A DNA stretch of 64,000 bases from Morinoia aosen. Lineage: Eukaryota; Arthropoda; Malacostraca; Amphipoda; Talitridae. This document shows positions 36,249 through 48,630 of the stretch, one piece after another; within the stretch, counting starts at the first letter, position 1, and the number at the start of each line of letters is the position of its first letter. The DNA lies in NCBI GenBank assembly GCA_030386875.1, contig CM059560.1:21880683-21944682 (forward strand), read 5' to 3'. Under the pieces are notes generated by a model. That model ran no database searches and was not told where the DNA came from. It worked only from the letters and a program-made list of their open reading frames with translations. Position numbers and translations under genes: made by a program.

Positions 36249-37814
36249 GTAGCGAAAGCACAGCACCCGTCCAGCTACAGACGCTGCGGCACTGTGTCGA
36301 CTGTGGTTGCAGGCGCTGGGAGTTCGTGCGAACTGCGCAAGTAGTGTAGTCTGTAGTCGGTAGAAGGAACCGAACAGCCGTTCAAACAAGTCCTGCTTAT
36401 CTCAATATGAGAGCTGAGGTAGTAGGAGTGGCTCGGAATATTTTGATTTGTCTAATTCTTTGCTGTAAACATACTTCCAAATGCATATTTTGTACAATAT
36501 ACTGTTCATGGAACTGAATGAATAGATAGGACATCTTTCGCACCTGTTGTGCTACGGTTCTTTTACGCTTACTCGTTGTGGAGGAAAAGTTTGAAATAAA
36601 CGGATTTTGTTACTTGGACTACAGAATTTTACAGCTCATCGTGTGAATGAATGAACAGCAGCTGCTCCACTCAACTGATGCAACGTACGCCGTCAGTCTG
36701 CGCAGCTGGCGCGTGACACGATTACGCTGCGACTTAGTGGGGTGCCTCGCGGTCATTCCTCATTGTCGTAGTATTCGTTTTTCCTTCAGTTCCATCGTGG
36801 CTTTCTCTTGAAAAACTTGCTGAACGTATTCCTCGTGCCATGATGTCGGAAGTTAGGCATTTAATACTGGAGGGGTGAAATTCAACTCCGCGTGAATCTC
36901 AAAATGCCGTTCGTTTTGAATGTATTTGTGTAAATTATACCTGCTGTCTTTCATCATGATTAATTTATAACTGTTTCTGTAAGCTAATGATAGAATGCCT
37001 AGAATCTCTAGTTTCTATTTTTTATGGTGAGATGAAACATTCGGTGCACTTCATAACATTAGGTTGGAGTATTTGACTCGATAAAAACATTCATGAAATA
37101 CGTTCAAATGTAAGTTTTGCGAGTTAGTGGTATTGTCATACATTTTCTGCCAAGGAATTGATAATTTCCTTGCTTAATTCTATGTTTAGTTCTTAACAAA
37201 AACATTTGACTACGTGGGCTGATGAAGCGCATTAGAACGGAGTCTTGCAGAAAATCCATGGACGAATCTTACTGAATTGACAATATATTCGTGTATTTTG
37301 GGCGCTACGTGGCCAGTTGTGTTCCAGCAAAGTGCTCTCACTGATCTGCTTAACTCTTTTAAATTGGTGTGGTTTGTATGAACGTCTCGTTTGTTAACTG
37401 CTAACGTTAAAAAAAATCAAAATAACAAAAAATATTTTTATACTTCAAGTTTGTCCTAATATAAAGTTCAAGACCTTAATCGTATGATTTTGTGGAATTT
37501 ATTAGTGATTTAGCTCCACTGCTACTGAAGACACTTTAGCTTTTGATCTCGATTTTACGGACTTGTTTCGCCTTTTCCTCCACATGTGCATGGTTAAGTC
37601 TAATTTTTTTCCAAAACACCCAATTCTTTGAGGAGTGAGAGTGATAGTATGAACCAGAAAGTAAAATAATAAGAGAACTTATAATCACAATAATGTTGAA
37701 CGCTCGAAAGACCACTATGGCTTCATAATACCGACTAAGTATGCGGTAGATGAAAATCTTGCAGCTTCATCCTACCTGGGTAGTTGAGAACTGGGTTGAG
37801 CCTATTTCATCCTT
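36249..37814. other. Intergenic with GC-rich patches
   Basis: GC-richer stretches lie at about 36250-36350 and 36660-36760. The rest is AT-rich. No gene or known repeat is recognised. Confidence 0.45.
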
Positions 37815-38044
37815 TTAACACATTCATTGCGGTATGACCCACCGGTGGGTCGTAGTTAGGTTTTTCCTGCTGCGAAACGACCCATCGATGGGTCGTTTTG
37901 AAAAATTCTAACAACCTTTCTAAATTAATGGTATTTAACATGCCCAGTTAATGTTTGATTTTTACAAATTTGCTTATAGCTTTTGACTTTAAATTTAAGT
38001 TGAATATTGAACTTCAGTTTAACCCATCGCAACTAACGTGTTAA
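37815..38044 (-). mobile_element. TTAA MITE, inverted full copy, 230 bp
   Basis: TTAA at 37815-37818 and 38041-38044. The length equals that of the copy at 4748-4977, and it carries the same paired palindromes (GACCCACCGGTGGGTC and GACCCATCGATGGGTC) in reverse order. Confidence 0.85.
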
Positions 38045-38435
38045 TTACATTATAATGAAGGAAAACAAGGGTGAAACGTTCTCCTGGCTTTGCATCATCA
38101 CAATTTTAGTTTGTATTCCATTTTTTGATTTCTTATTCAGCGGATCAGCTTAGAAACATGCTGAATGGGCATAGAAAAAGAGACCTGAACTTATGTGGCA
38201 GCCTAACTTATTTTTTTGACTCTAGGTTCTACACTTATACGAGAGCTGTCGGTTTTTCTTCATACCTAACCTCGCGGTTTCTCTGAAGTTTTACTTCTGA
38301 AACAAATGAAATTCTGTGCTTTCGTTTCAAATGAGGTCGACAGTTCGTGAGCTACAGTCTCTGAAATGTGAGCCAAACCGCGACCTGCTGCTGCTTGTGG
38401 TCAGCTGCTCTGGCGGTAGCGCTGTGACCAACTGC
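38045..38435. other. Intergenic, no gene recognised
   Basis: Unique sequence leading into the 25-bp array, GC-richer from about 38370. Confidence 0.5.
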
Positions 38436-38685
38436 CTCTGCTGACGCCAGCGTGCGCCGCCTGTGCTGGCGCTAGCGTGCGTCGCCTGTGCTGACGCTAG
38501 CGTGCGCCGCCTGTGCTGACGCTAGCGTGCGCCGCCTGTGCTGACGCTAGCGTGCACCGCCTGTGCTGACGCTAGCGTGCGCCGCCTGTGCTGACGCTAG
38601 CGTGCGCCGCCTGTGCTGACGCTAGCGTGCGCCGCCTGTGCTGACGCTAGCGTGCGTCGCCTGTGCTGACGCTAGCGTGCGCCGC
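38436..38685. repeat. 25-bp minisatellite, 10 units
   Basis: Ten exact-length units containing GACGCTAGCGTGCGCC, each with four to five CpG dinucleotides and a CTAG centre. A few single-base variants occur. It passes directly into the 23-bp array through an eight-base junction. Confidence 0.95.
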
Positions 38686-38693
38686 CCGTGCTG

Positions 38694-39280
38694 ACTCGTG
38701 TGTACCACCTGTGCACACTCGTGTGTACCACCTGTGCACACTCGTGTGTACCACCTGTGCACACTCGTGTGTACCACCTGTGCACACTCGTGTGTACCAC
38801 CTGTGCACACTCGTGTGTACCACCTGTGCACACTCGTGTGTACCACCTGTGCACACTCGTGTGTACCACCTGTGCACACTCGTGTGTACCATCTGTGCAC
38901 ACTCGTGTGTACCACCTGTGCACACTCGTGTGTACCACCTGTGCACACTCGTGTGTACCACCTGTGCACACTCGTGTGTACCACCTGTGCACACTCGTGT
39001 GTACCACCTGTGCACACTCGTGTGTACCACCTGTGCACACTCGTGTGTACCACCTGTGCACACTCGTGTGTACCACCTGTGCACACTCGTGTGTACCACC
39101 TGTGCACACTCGTGTGTACCACCTGTGCACACTCGTGTGTACCACCTGTGCACACTCGTGTGTACCACCTGTGCACACTCGTGTGTACCACCTGTGCACA
39201 CTCGTGTGTACCACCTGTGCACACTCGTGTGTACCACCTGTGCACACTCGTGTGTACCACCTGTGTACACTCGTGTGTAC
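38694..39280. repeat. 23-bp minisatellite, 25 units plus a partial unit
   Basis: The unit contains ACTCGTGTGTACCACC followed by TGTGCAC. It is almost perfectly homogeneous (one ACCATC variant near 38890). After a 2-base gap it aligns to the neighbouring 25-bp unit, with differences mostly at CpG sites. Open frames on both strands follow from the 23-bp period. Confidence 0.95.
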
Positions 39281-41274
39281 TATATGAATGACTAAGAAAA
39301 TTGTGCACCGGTTAACTTAGACTGAATTTTTTTTACTTATTTTACCGGATTTCATTGCGGGAGTTTTGCATACTTGAAATATTGCGCCACAACCGTGGAA
39401 GAGAAAGCAAACTCGGGCGCATGTTATATATAGTCTTTCTTTTTGCGTGGCCCGCGTGAATGCTCGCAAGCCATTGTCTATTTTTAATGCATTCAAATCC
39501 TGGAGAGTGCTTTGTAACTTAACTCGATTTCGCGATCTGAGCCTCAGCGAGGAGTTCAAAAACTGACAAAGTGAGATTTTGTAGCATTGCTGCAGGCAAA
39601 ACATGTGAGCTGCTTGTTTTATATTACCTCTACGGTAATTAGATTTGGAGCAGTGGAGCTAACTTCATTTTCTGTTTCTTCAGGTAATGTGTCGTTGAAG
39701 TTAAGACATAAGGCCTTATTTGTTATTGTCCGTTCGCTTTGCAAATAGAGTGGCTTCTATGTGAGCAGGTGTTGTGGAGCATATCTCTCGCCACAGCCTG
39801 CCGCATCTTCACCCGCTTCAGAATTTAGACATCCCACTGGAGGCATTCAATTCGGCAGCAAATAATGAACAAAATTTACCGACAACGTTACCAAATCGAT
39901 ACTCTAAAATTATGATTTTTCTATTCGAGTAGTTTCTAGCTTGGCCATATTTTCATGCATTTGTTCCCAGGATCGATGGACTCAGTCGCTTGACTGTAGG
40001 TGATCGTATTCCCTCAAGTATATGCAAGAGCAGTCTTTTTCAACTTGTTCCATCGAAAGTGTGACGTTCTATGCTGATTTAGTATGTCTTGATGAATTTC
40101 CCTTCGAAAAAAACATTTTTCCAAACGTTAGAGGCTTAATAAATGAAGTTGTCTCAAAATACATACACATTTATTTCGGCGAAAATATGGTGTAGGCGCT
40201 TGACCAGCATTACGTCACTTCCGTTTGAAACTACTCAGCAGAAGGTTTTTGGTTCCACAGAGTGCACTTCCTCATTGCTGCACGTTACGCTTCACTTCAC
40301 ATTTCCTGTGAATTTATTTTTCCCCTTTTCCAAGGCCTGTTTGTTTGTCTATCTCTTTGTTTAGCACACGTGAACTTTTTATTTACATGTTTCCCTGAAG
40401 GCTAATTAGGTGTAAACAAGGGCAAACATACTCCAGCATTGAAATAGCTCACTGAATGTTCTTGCAGAACAGCAAACGCAATTTATGTCATTCAGCGGGG
40501 ATTCATACCCTCTATCTAATTCCGACTGATGGGGTTAATTCAGGACAAAACTTAAAATACCGTTGGGTTTTAATTAGGAATTAATTTTTAATTAGGTATT
40601 AATTCATTTTCATTGTTTCTGGACAGATTTTGATATTTTTGTACTCCAATTAGTCAGGAATCCCATGGTTTTACAAAAACATTGATCAAAAAAAGTTGCA
40701 ACGCTCAGTGAGTGAGCACAGATGGAACTTGTGATCTATAAATTCATTGTATTATCTATTGAAGGTGGTCAAAAATGCTCGGGTTTGAGCGTCATGCCTG
40801 ACTTCAATGCTCTCAGTTGCAGAACATTATTCTGAAACAACTCTAAAAATAGCATGTGAACGTTCTCGGAATACGGTTCTTCTCGCTCGGATGGTCAAGT
40901 GAAGCTCGTAACTTCCGCTGACGTTCTGTGGGTTTTTGACGCAGCGCGTCAGAATTTCTAGAACGGACGCTTTATCTTCATAAGAGCCACCTGGACATGG
41001 TGTGGTGCGCGTGACAGAGCATCTCTCGTCTAGCAGATACTTCAGGTGCGTTAGCTCACGCAGAGCTACTTTGCTCAAGTGATGCATCGTGAAAATGATA
41101 AAGCTGTTGCTCGAATATGTCTCGTGCCTAATGATGTGCTGGTTCTTTGAAGATCGTGTGAAATAAACACTAAAGTGTAATTGAGAGAGTGTATATTTTA
41201 TCCAGTAGTGCGTTATAATGACAGCAATATAAAGAAAGAATGGAACATTTTAAAGAAGTAAAGCTGCTGTTCGT
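39281..41274. other. Intergenic, no gene recognised
   Basis: Unique sequence with frames of 73-95 codons on both strands and no domain signature. Confidence 0.5.
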
Positions 41275-41835
41275 TCTACCCTTTGTTCTGCTGTTTGTTT
41301 GCTCTACTGTTTGTTCTGTTGTTTGTTTACTCTGCTGTTTGTTTACTCTGCTGTTTGTTTGCTCTTCTGTTTGTTTGCTCTTCTGTTTGTTTGCTCTGCT
41401 GTTTGTTTGCTCTGCTGTTTGTTTACTCTGCTGTTTGTTTGCTCTTCTGTTTGTTTGCTCTTCTGTTTGTTTGCTCTGCTGTTTGTTTGCTCTGCTGTTT
41501 GCTCTGCTGTTTGCTCTGCTGTTTGCTCTGCTGTTTGCTCTGCTGTTTGTTTGCTCTGCTGTTTGTTTACTCTGCTGTTTGTTTGCTCTTCTGTTTGTTT
41601 GCTCTTCTGTTTGTTTGCTCTGCTGTTTGTTTGCTCTGCTGTTTGCTCTGCTGTTTGCTCTGCTGTTTGCTCTGCTGTTTGCTCTGCTGTTTGCTCTGCT
41701 GTTTGCTCTGCTGTTTGCTCTGCTGTTTGCTCTGCTGTTTGCTTGCTCTGCTGTTTGCTTGCTCTGCTGTTGGCTTGCTCTTCTGTTTGTTTGCTCTGCT
41801 GTTTGTTTGCACTGCGGCTTGTTTGCCCTGCTGTT
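41275..41835. repeat. Composite 16/12-bp minisatellite, T/G/C-rich
   Basis: Mixed units CTCTGCTGTTTGTTTG (16 bp) and CTCTGCTGTTTG (12 bp), the shorter lacking one TTTG. A series of about 160 bp containing both types recurs (about 41400-41530 and 41560-41690), a higher-order repeat. A is nearly absent from the plus strand. Confidence 0.9.
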
Positions 41836-42595
41836 TGTTTGTTTTACTGTTTGTTCGTTTGTTTTACTGTTTGTTCGTTTTTTTTGCTGTTTGTTCGTTT
41901 GTTTTACTGTTTGTTCGTTTGTTTTACTGTTTGTTCGTTTGTTTAACTGTTTGTTCGTTTGTTTAACTGTTTGTTCGTTTGTTTAACTGTTTGTTCGTTT
42001 GTTTAACTGTTTGTTCGTTTGTTTAACTGTTTGTTCGTTTGTTTAACTGTTTGTTCGTTTGTTTTACGGTTTGTTCGTTTGTTTTACGGTTTGTTCGTTT
42101 GTTTTACTGTTTGTTCGTTTGTTTTACTGTTTGTTCGTTTGTTTTACTGTTTGTTCGTTTGTTTTACTGTTTGTTCGTTTGTTTTACTGTTTTTTCGTTT
42201 GTTTTACTGTTTTTTCGTTTGTTTTACGGTTTTTTTTGTTTGTTTTACTGTTTTTTCGTTTGTTTTACTGTTTTTTCGTTTGTTGTACTGTTTGTTTGTT
42301 TGTTTTACTGTTTTCTGTTTTACTGTTTGTTTGTTTTACTGTTTTTTTGTTTTTTTGTTTTACTGTTTGTTTGTTTTACTGTTTGTTCGTTTGTTTTACT
42401 GTTTGTTCGTTTGTTTTACAGTTTGTTCGTTTGTTTTACAGTTTGTTCGTTTGTTTTACTGTTTGTTCGTTTGTTTTACAGTTTGTTCGTTTGTTTTACT
42501 GTTTGTTCGTTTGTTTTACTGTTTGTTCGTTTATTTTACTGTTTGTTCGTTTGTTTTATTGTTTGTTCGTTTGTTTTATTGTTAGTTTTACGTTT
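41836..42595. repeat. 20-bp minisatellite, T-rich
   Basis: Units of TTTTACTGTTTGTTCGTTTG, with variants TTTAACTG, TTTTACGG, TTTTACAG and TTTTTTCG grouped in runs. It is continuous with the 16/12-bp array and shares its CTGTTTGTT core. It becomes irregular at 42290-42370. Confidence 0.92.
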
Positions 42596-44464
42596 TATTC
42601 TGTTTAAATATGTTTCTGCGATTAATTTTGTTGTTTATTCTATTCGTTCTGCGCGTTTTTCTGCTAACTCTTCGTCCTGCTGTTCGTGTGCCGTTGATTA
42701 ATTTTATTTTTAAACGTGAATTGAAATTGCGCGTCAGTCTGAAACAAATGCGATCGGAATGCGTCCGAGCAGCTGCATTCGATGTCAAAAGTTCGATCAT
42801 TTACATTATGTTTCTCGCAGAGTATTCATCGGCCCCAGTCCGCTGAGAGTTTCAGCTCCGTGCAATAAAGGAACTTTTTTACGAATGCAAATGATTCTTG
42901 CCGCCCTCTCGATACTGCAGTGAAACGGCTTGTCTTTGGGCTTCTTCGTTATCAGAAAGTAATGCGAACTGTCAAAACAAGAGAAATGTTTATTAATGTG
43001 TTCCTGTTTGAAAATAGTGGGGAAAAAGATTTTCGTATAGGTTTGTGAGAAACAAAGGGATGGGAGATCTCGTAAGATCTGGGAAGTGAATATGTCAAAT
43101 TAATTTATTGAGTGTTCGTCATTCTCTTCATTTGTAATTGCTGTTTAATGAATTGTTACGCTGTGTAGATATAGTTTAATTTGGTCACTGGTCAAAACTA
43201 CCTCCTCAGGTTCGGTAACAATGATCACGAGATGTCACTGTAAGATGTGTTCCATTGTTGAAGTTCTCGAGAGTTCTTTTTTATAATATTTTTGCAAGCG
43301 TACGTGATGAATGTATGGTTGTGCATGATTAGTTTGATACGTTGTTAGTAACTTCTTTTATAGAGTATTTTAAATAACCGTGCAGGGACAGCTGTCCAGG
43401 TATTAGTGACGTTATTCTTCATAATGTTTATTTGCTCATTCCTCGTAATTATAACGGCTTTTTCTGTTTAACCCTTTATCGTCAAAGTGGATTTCAAAAT
43501 TCACTTTCATAAACAGCTTTAATATATTTTATTCCTTGTGAAATTTGGGCCCTAATATGTTCTTCGAAGTTCATTGTCGAGTGGCAGCCACTTCCTCGTT
43601 GTGTTGTCGCTGACTACATGTTGCCGGTGCCAGTTTATGATGGTGTTGTGATAACGGTAATGTGAGTACAAAATACGGACGTTCAATTGCTAAGTTTCTT
43701 AATGTAAACAGAACAAATAGTCAGTATCTGATTCACTCGTTTCCATGTGGGAGTTTGAGTAGCAACTCAAAATTTGGTCATGATTGGAGAACAAGTTTTT
43801 TAATTCCGGAGATAATAGCTTTCATTTACATTATTGGCGCCTCTCATCTCATTCTTTTCTGTACATAATGGTGAATTTGACAATCTTTGGTATGCGACCA
43901 ATGAAGGGAAACGACCAATGGAACTTCGTTAATTCTTTGAGTGCTCTCGTCAATGAATGCGAGAGTAAAAAATGCAATGCTGGACGAATTGAAAATCTTC
44001 GGACAATTTTTAAGGTCAAGGAATTCGCTTTAGATGATTATACTCTGCCATGCTTTTAAATAAAAACGTGTGCATTCGATGATTAAATTCGGGCGCCTTT
44101 AAAAAAAACTTTGTAATTCTCGATGGCGTTCTGCACCCTCTTCCATATTGCCTATGTTTTCAGGCCTCCTGGGACAGCTTGGGACATGGCAAACTTTGAG
44201 GGAACTTTGCCCTTCCAGAGCGTCGAGAATGTTTTTTTCTGAAATCATTTGTGAACTAAGCCTTCGAAGTTGAGCAAGAACACGTGTTTTGTTCTCATTT
44301 ACTTTTGCCTTACAGGACGTTCACATCCGGCTACCTGCTCGAGTGTCTTAACTCTTTGCGAACTACTTCTTACACTACCTACACCCATTTAAATTGTCAA
44401 TGTTTTTGCTAAAGGGTGCTCTGAGATTCTTCATGTGTGGTATTAAAGTTTTTGATGCGGATAA
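42596..44464. other. Intergenic, no gene recognised
   Basis: Frames at 42610-42846 and 43662-44059 (68-91 codons) have no recognised family. Confidence 0.45.
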
Positions 44465-44625
44465 TTTGTTACGGACGGCCTTTTCCAGTTCACCTATGTC
44501 CTTATTTCTTAGCTCCTTCATTCAACTTCTATTTCATGACGTGAACTTCTCTAAAATTTAGAGTTTCTTTGCGCAGGGTGTGGAGGCACACTTCGACCAA
44601 AGACTCCCAGTTACCTAAATTCCAA
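44465..44625 (+). mobile_element. Partial SINE-like copy (centre and 3' part)
   Basis: Begins near TTGTTACGGACGGCC and covers the family's centre, the long-subfamily stretch GCGCAGGGTGTGGAGGC and part of the 3' part. It abuts a full copy at 44626. Confidence 0.65.
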
Positions 44626-44970
44626 CCCCCTCAGAAGGATGCAACTTTTGTACCTGTGAAATTATAGCTCCCAAGCAAAGATGTGAGGTTCCGTGCTAAA
44701 GGCTAGGTAAATTTTATTGAAAAAGAATAGATTTTTGTTTGCTACGAACAATTTATTTTCGGTTCCCTGCTGTCCTTTTTCCATCACCTCTTACTTCCTT
44801 CATTAACTCCTATCTTGTTTCAAAAATTTCTGTTTCAACTTGCTGTTTGTATGCGCACAGGGAGAGGGAGCCTGTGTGGGCACACCTTGTGCTTAGATTC
44901 CTTGTTCCCTAAATTCCATACTAAATGTCTTACTGAGTTTTCTCTCGAGGAAACCATCGAGGCTTCATTT
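44626..44970 (+). mobile_element. SINE-like retroposon copy, long subfamily
   Basis: Head CCCCCTCAGAAGGATGCAAC, then GTGAGGTTCCGTGCTAAAGG, the pyrimidine-rich centre, and an extended GCGCACAGGGAGAGGGAGCC stretch (about 44853-44872). The 3' end is diverged. Confidence 0.78.
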
Positions 44971-45449
44971 ATGACATTTAATATACTTGAAAATAATGTT
45001 CTTACCGTTGGTTCAACTCATTAGACTAGTATCTACGTCCATAAACAAATACATCAAAGTAAAATACGGGAGGACGGGGTAGGATGAAAATTAGTATATT
45101 TTTTGGGACACCCTGTAAGTATTTTTGAAGCCAGTCCTGGTCGCTAATCCCTTCAATTTCCCCACAACGATCTCCTTGGATTTGTTCTGTTCTCCAGTTC
45201 GATGCAGAGCTGACGCGCCTCTTTAACAAGACTGCGTCGCCTGAAGCTCATGACCTTATTCTGCCCACGTAAGTTCTCGGTTTTTATTCGTATCGATTTT
45301 CCCTATTCGCTAGTTTCTATTTAGATATGCGTTTCTATTTAATGCGTTCGATGAATTTATAGAACGACACTGAGATCATACTAGGCTACCGCTTCCAAAT
45401 TTCCTCAGATGGCTTGCTTACGTTGAAGTAAAATTGAAGACCTCCGCAG
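44971..45449. other. Intergenic, no gene recognised
   Basis: Nothing recognised. Confidence 0.5.
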
Positions 45450-45765
45450 AAAACGCTTTCAAGGAGAAGATGTGAGGTCTCGAGGTGAAGGCTGGGTAGG
45501 TCTTTTTTTTAAAGTGGACAGTTTTTTATTTTGATGTGTCCCATCTTTTTCCGGTTTTCAATCAAATTAGTCTTCTTAAACTTTCAACTTTTATCTTGTT
45601 CATAAACTTCCTTCAATATTGCCGCTTTTGTGAGAGGAAACCAACTTTCTGCATAGATTCCCCTTTCTATTAATTCTACACGTAATAGTGCCTCCTTTCT
45701 TACTTTCTTGTTAACTCTATTGTGGTTCAGAAGGCTTGAATTAACTTTTACCTAACCTAATGCAA
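45450..45765 (+). mobile_element. SINE-like retroposon copy, head-truncated
   Basis: Follows the family from GAGAAGATGTGAGGTCTCGA through TCAGAAGGCTTGAATTAAC, with a shortened centre. Confidence 0.7.
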
Positions 45766-45862
45766 AATTCCCATTAAATAACGTTCCCTCTATCCTCTCT
45801 AAGGAACACCTTTGTTGAGGTTATGCAGCGTAAAATAGCTTAAAATCTAACACTGTAGAGGG
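45766..45862 (+). mobile_element. Partial SINE-like copy (3' tip)
   Basis: GTTCCCTCTATCCTCTC and GGAACACCTTTGTTGAGGTT match the family's 3' part, directly behind the preceding copy. Confidence 0.55.
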
Positions 45863-46279
45863 AACGCGTGGGTGCGAATGGAGCGCGTTAGCCTTTGGAG
45901 AATAAAAGCAAGTACGGAATAAGCAAACCGTCGAGCTGCTCTAATTTATATCATTTCATTAGCATCAAGCAGCCACGCTTAATTTTCTCCGGTCTTGCTA
46001 ACTTCAAATGAATATTGCAATTTGCGTTTCTCGACGTGTCATTAAAGGAGAGGATATTAAGGCTGCGAGAAAAGGCTCAAGTTACTGAAATGACCCGCTT
46101 TCATAGAGATTAATGATTACCTAATTACAAATGGTGGCCTAATTTCATACACCTGTTCATTCTCTTTTTGAACCGTTGTATGAAGCAACTCAATCGCTCT
46201 GAATGAAATACACGTGACTGGTGCACACCCAAAATTTTCCAAGCTTGTTTGTAATAAACACGTTTTCCTGTGAAGGCAA
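45863..46279. other. Intergenic, no gene recognised
   Basis: Nothing recognised. Confidence 0.5.
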
Positions 46280-46483
46280 CCACTGGTGGTCACTGAGGGG
46301 ATTTTCATAATGCTGCTGACCGACCTGCAGTCACTAACTCAATTTTCGTAAATCCTTAATGGAAACTAAATGAAGGCACGATCTATTTAATGTTCGTTAT
46401 TTTCAAAATTGGTCGCTAAAATTAACTCTAAGTGGAGTTGAATATTGAACTTCAGTTTAACCCGCCGCAGTTACGTGTTGAGC
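46280..46483 (-). mobile_element. TTAA MITE relative, second subfamily, inverted and diverged
   Basis: Shares CATAATGCTGCTGACCGACC-type middle sequence with 36025-36248 and AACTTCAGTTTAACCC near the right end. Terminal TTAA sites are not preserved. Confidence 0.6.
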
Positions 46484-47026
46484 TTATGGTGGGGATTGAT
46501 GTTCTCAACCCAACAGTATGGGCTCATAACGCCTTATATCTTTGCATGCGAGGCTGCAGTGATAAGGAAATAATTCCGCGACCATGTTGCTTTTTTAAAT
46601 GACCTTCCCTACCTCCATGCTGCACATTCTCCGATAACCGTGTCAAATTGCGGGTCATGAGAAAAAATTCTATGTCCCATGTAATGCAAATGTACATTTC
46701 CTTCCACAACAGCCGACAGTTTCCCGGTGGCGGTCGGTTCAAAACACAGGCAGAGAGACTGTAATTAAAAAGTACAGATTGCAGAAGCCGATTGCAGGCG
46801 AGGAAAAAATCCCATCGACGCAAAACACCGTCTTGGTCTAACGTGTTATTTTCGCTTTTTTTCGCAGTTAATTTATTTGCCAAAACTTCACCTTGGCATT
46901 CCGCGCTCCTTTGGTTAGTTTTATGATCATGAATTGCACTGGGATATAGTACATTGCAACATTCATAATGTGAATGAGTACCAGTCTTTTGTCACTAGCG
47001 GGACGCATGCGATTGTGTCGTAATGT
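46484..47026. other. Intergenic, no gene recognised
   Basis: Minus-strand frames of about 119-143 codons in and next to this stretch have no signature; the second is partly made by the degenerate repeat at 47027. Confidence 0.5.
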
Positions 47027-47195
47027 GAGAAGAGTAAAGTGACTTTTGGAATGTGAAGAGTGATTATGTGGAATGTGCAAAGTGACTTTTGGAATGTGCA
47101 AAATAGCTGTGTGAAATGTGCAAAGTGACTGTATGGAGTGTGGAAAATGACTATGCGGAATGTGCAAAGGGACTACATGGAATGTACAAAGCAAT
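47027..47195. repeat. Degenerate tandem repeat of about 22 bp
   Basis: Seven or eight imperfect copies of GGAATGTGCAAAGTGACT-like sequence with length variation, looking like an ageing or unexpanded array. Confidence 0.75.
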
Positions 47196-47745
47196 TGCTG
47201 AATATTTTTCTGTGCAATGCTAATTAGTTTTTTACACCTGAACAATACCATTGAACAATTTACAGTTATTTTCACTACATGGAGGATATTGATACTCATT
47301 ATTTGTGCCCATCTCGTGAGGTGAGAAACTTGTCAGTTTTTCGAAATAACTTCATTTTTTCTGTCTGACATTGCAGAATGACGGAAAAAGATATAGTAGA
47401 CAGGATACTAGCGGGCCGAACAAGCTGATGCAGATGCCGGGCCTGCAGTATCGCTTGAGCCACATGCTCAGCATTTGCACGCTGCACGATTTAATCATTT
47501 TACAAACATGCCGATATGAATTTTAGAATATTGTGGCCAAGCTCCTTATATCGTCGTACAATTCGAGAACGCCGAGCGAGCGAACAATACCACATCTAAA
47601 TATATTCCATAATATTCCAAAACTTTATCCACATCTATAGTACTCGAATACTTTATCTAGTAGAAAAATAGTTCAGAAATGAACTATTTGTCGAATATGA
47701 AAATAGTACAAAAGTTTGCCTCATACAAAATAGTCGAACAAGGAC
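47196..47745. other. Intergenic, no gene recognised
   Basis: Unique AT-rich sequence before the 15-bp array. Confidence 0.5.
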
Positions 47746-48630
47746 TGCCAGCACAGGGACTGCCGGCACAGGGACTGCCAGCACAGGGACTGCCAGCACA
47801 GGGACTGCCAGCACAGGGACTGCCGGCACAGGGACTGCCGGCACAGGGACTGCCGGCACAGGGACTGCCGGCACAGGGACTGCCGGCACAGGGACTGCCG
47901 GCACGGGGACTGCCGGCACGGGGACTGCCGGCACGGGGACTGCCGGCACAGGGACTGCCGGCACAGGGACTGCCGGCACAGGGACTGCCGGCACAGGGAC
48001 TGCCGGCACAGGGACTGCCGGCACGGGGACTGCCGGCACGGGGACTGCCGGCACAGGGACTGCCGGCACAGGGACTGCCGGCACAGGGACTGCCGGCACA
48101 GGGACTGCCGGCACAGGGACTGCCGGCACAGGGACTGTCGGCACAGGGACTGCCGGCACAGGGACTGCCGGCACAGGGACTGCCGGCACAGGGACTGCCG
48201 GCACAGGGACTGCCGGCACGGGGACTGCCGGCACGGGGACTGCCGGCACGGGGACTGCCGGCACAGGGACTGCCGGCACAGGGACTGCCGGCACAGGGAC
48301 TGCCGGCACAGGGACTGCCGGCACAGGGACTGCCGGCACGGGGACTGCCGGCACAGGGACTGCCGGCACAGGGACTGCCGGTACAGGGACTGCCGGCACA
48401 GGGACTGCCGGCACAGGGACTGCCGGCACAGGGACTGTCGGCACAGGGACTGCCGGCACAGGGACTGCCGGCACAGGGACTGCCGGCACAGGGACTGCCG
48501 GCACAGGGACTGCCGGCACAGGGACTGCCGGCACAGGGACTGCCGGCACAGGGACTGCCGGCACAGGGACTGCCGGCACAGGGACTGCCGGCACAGGGAC
48601 TGCCGGCACAGGGACTGCCGGCACAGGGAC
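47746..48630. repeat. 15-bp minisatellite, 59 units
   Basis: Unit TGCCGGCACAGGGAC in exact 15-bp register, with variants GCACGGGG and TGTCGG. Variant patterns recur about 300-315 bp apart (for example TGTCGG near 48136 and 48436), a higher-order duplication of 20-21 units. The 15-bp period gives five-codon open frames on both strands that are not genes. Confidence 0.96.

Noticed and set aside
38622-39308. Cysteine/histidine-rich repeat frames resembling a metal-binding protein
   Set aside because: Composition follows directly from the 23-bp unit; all phases on both strands are open.
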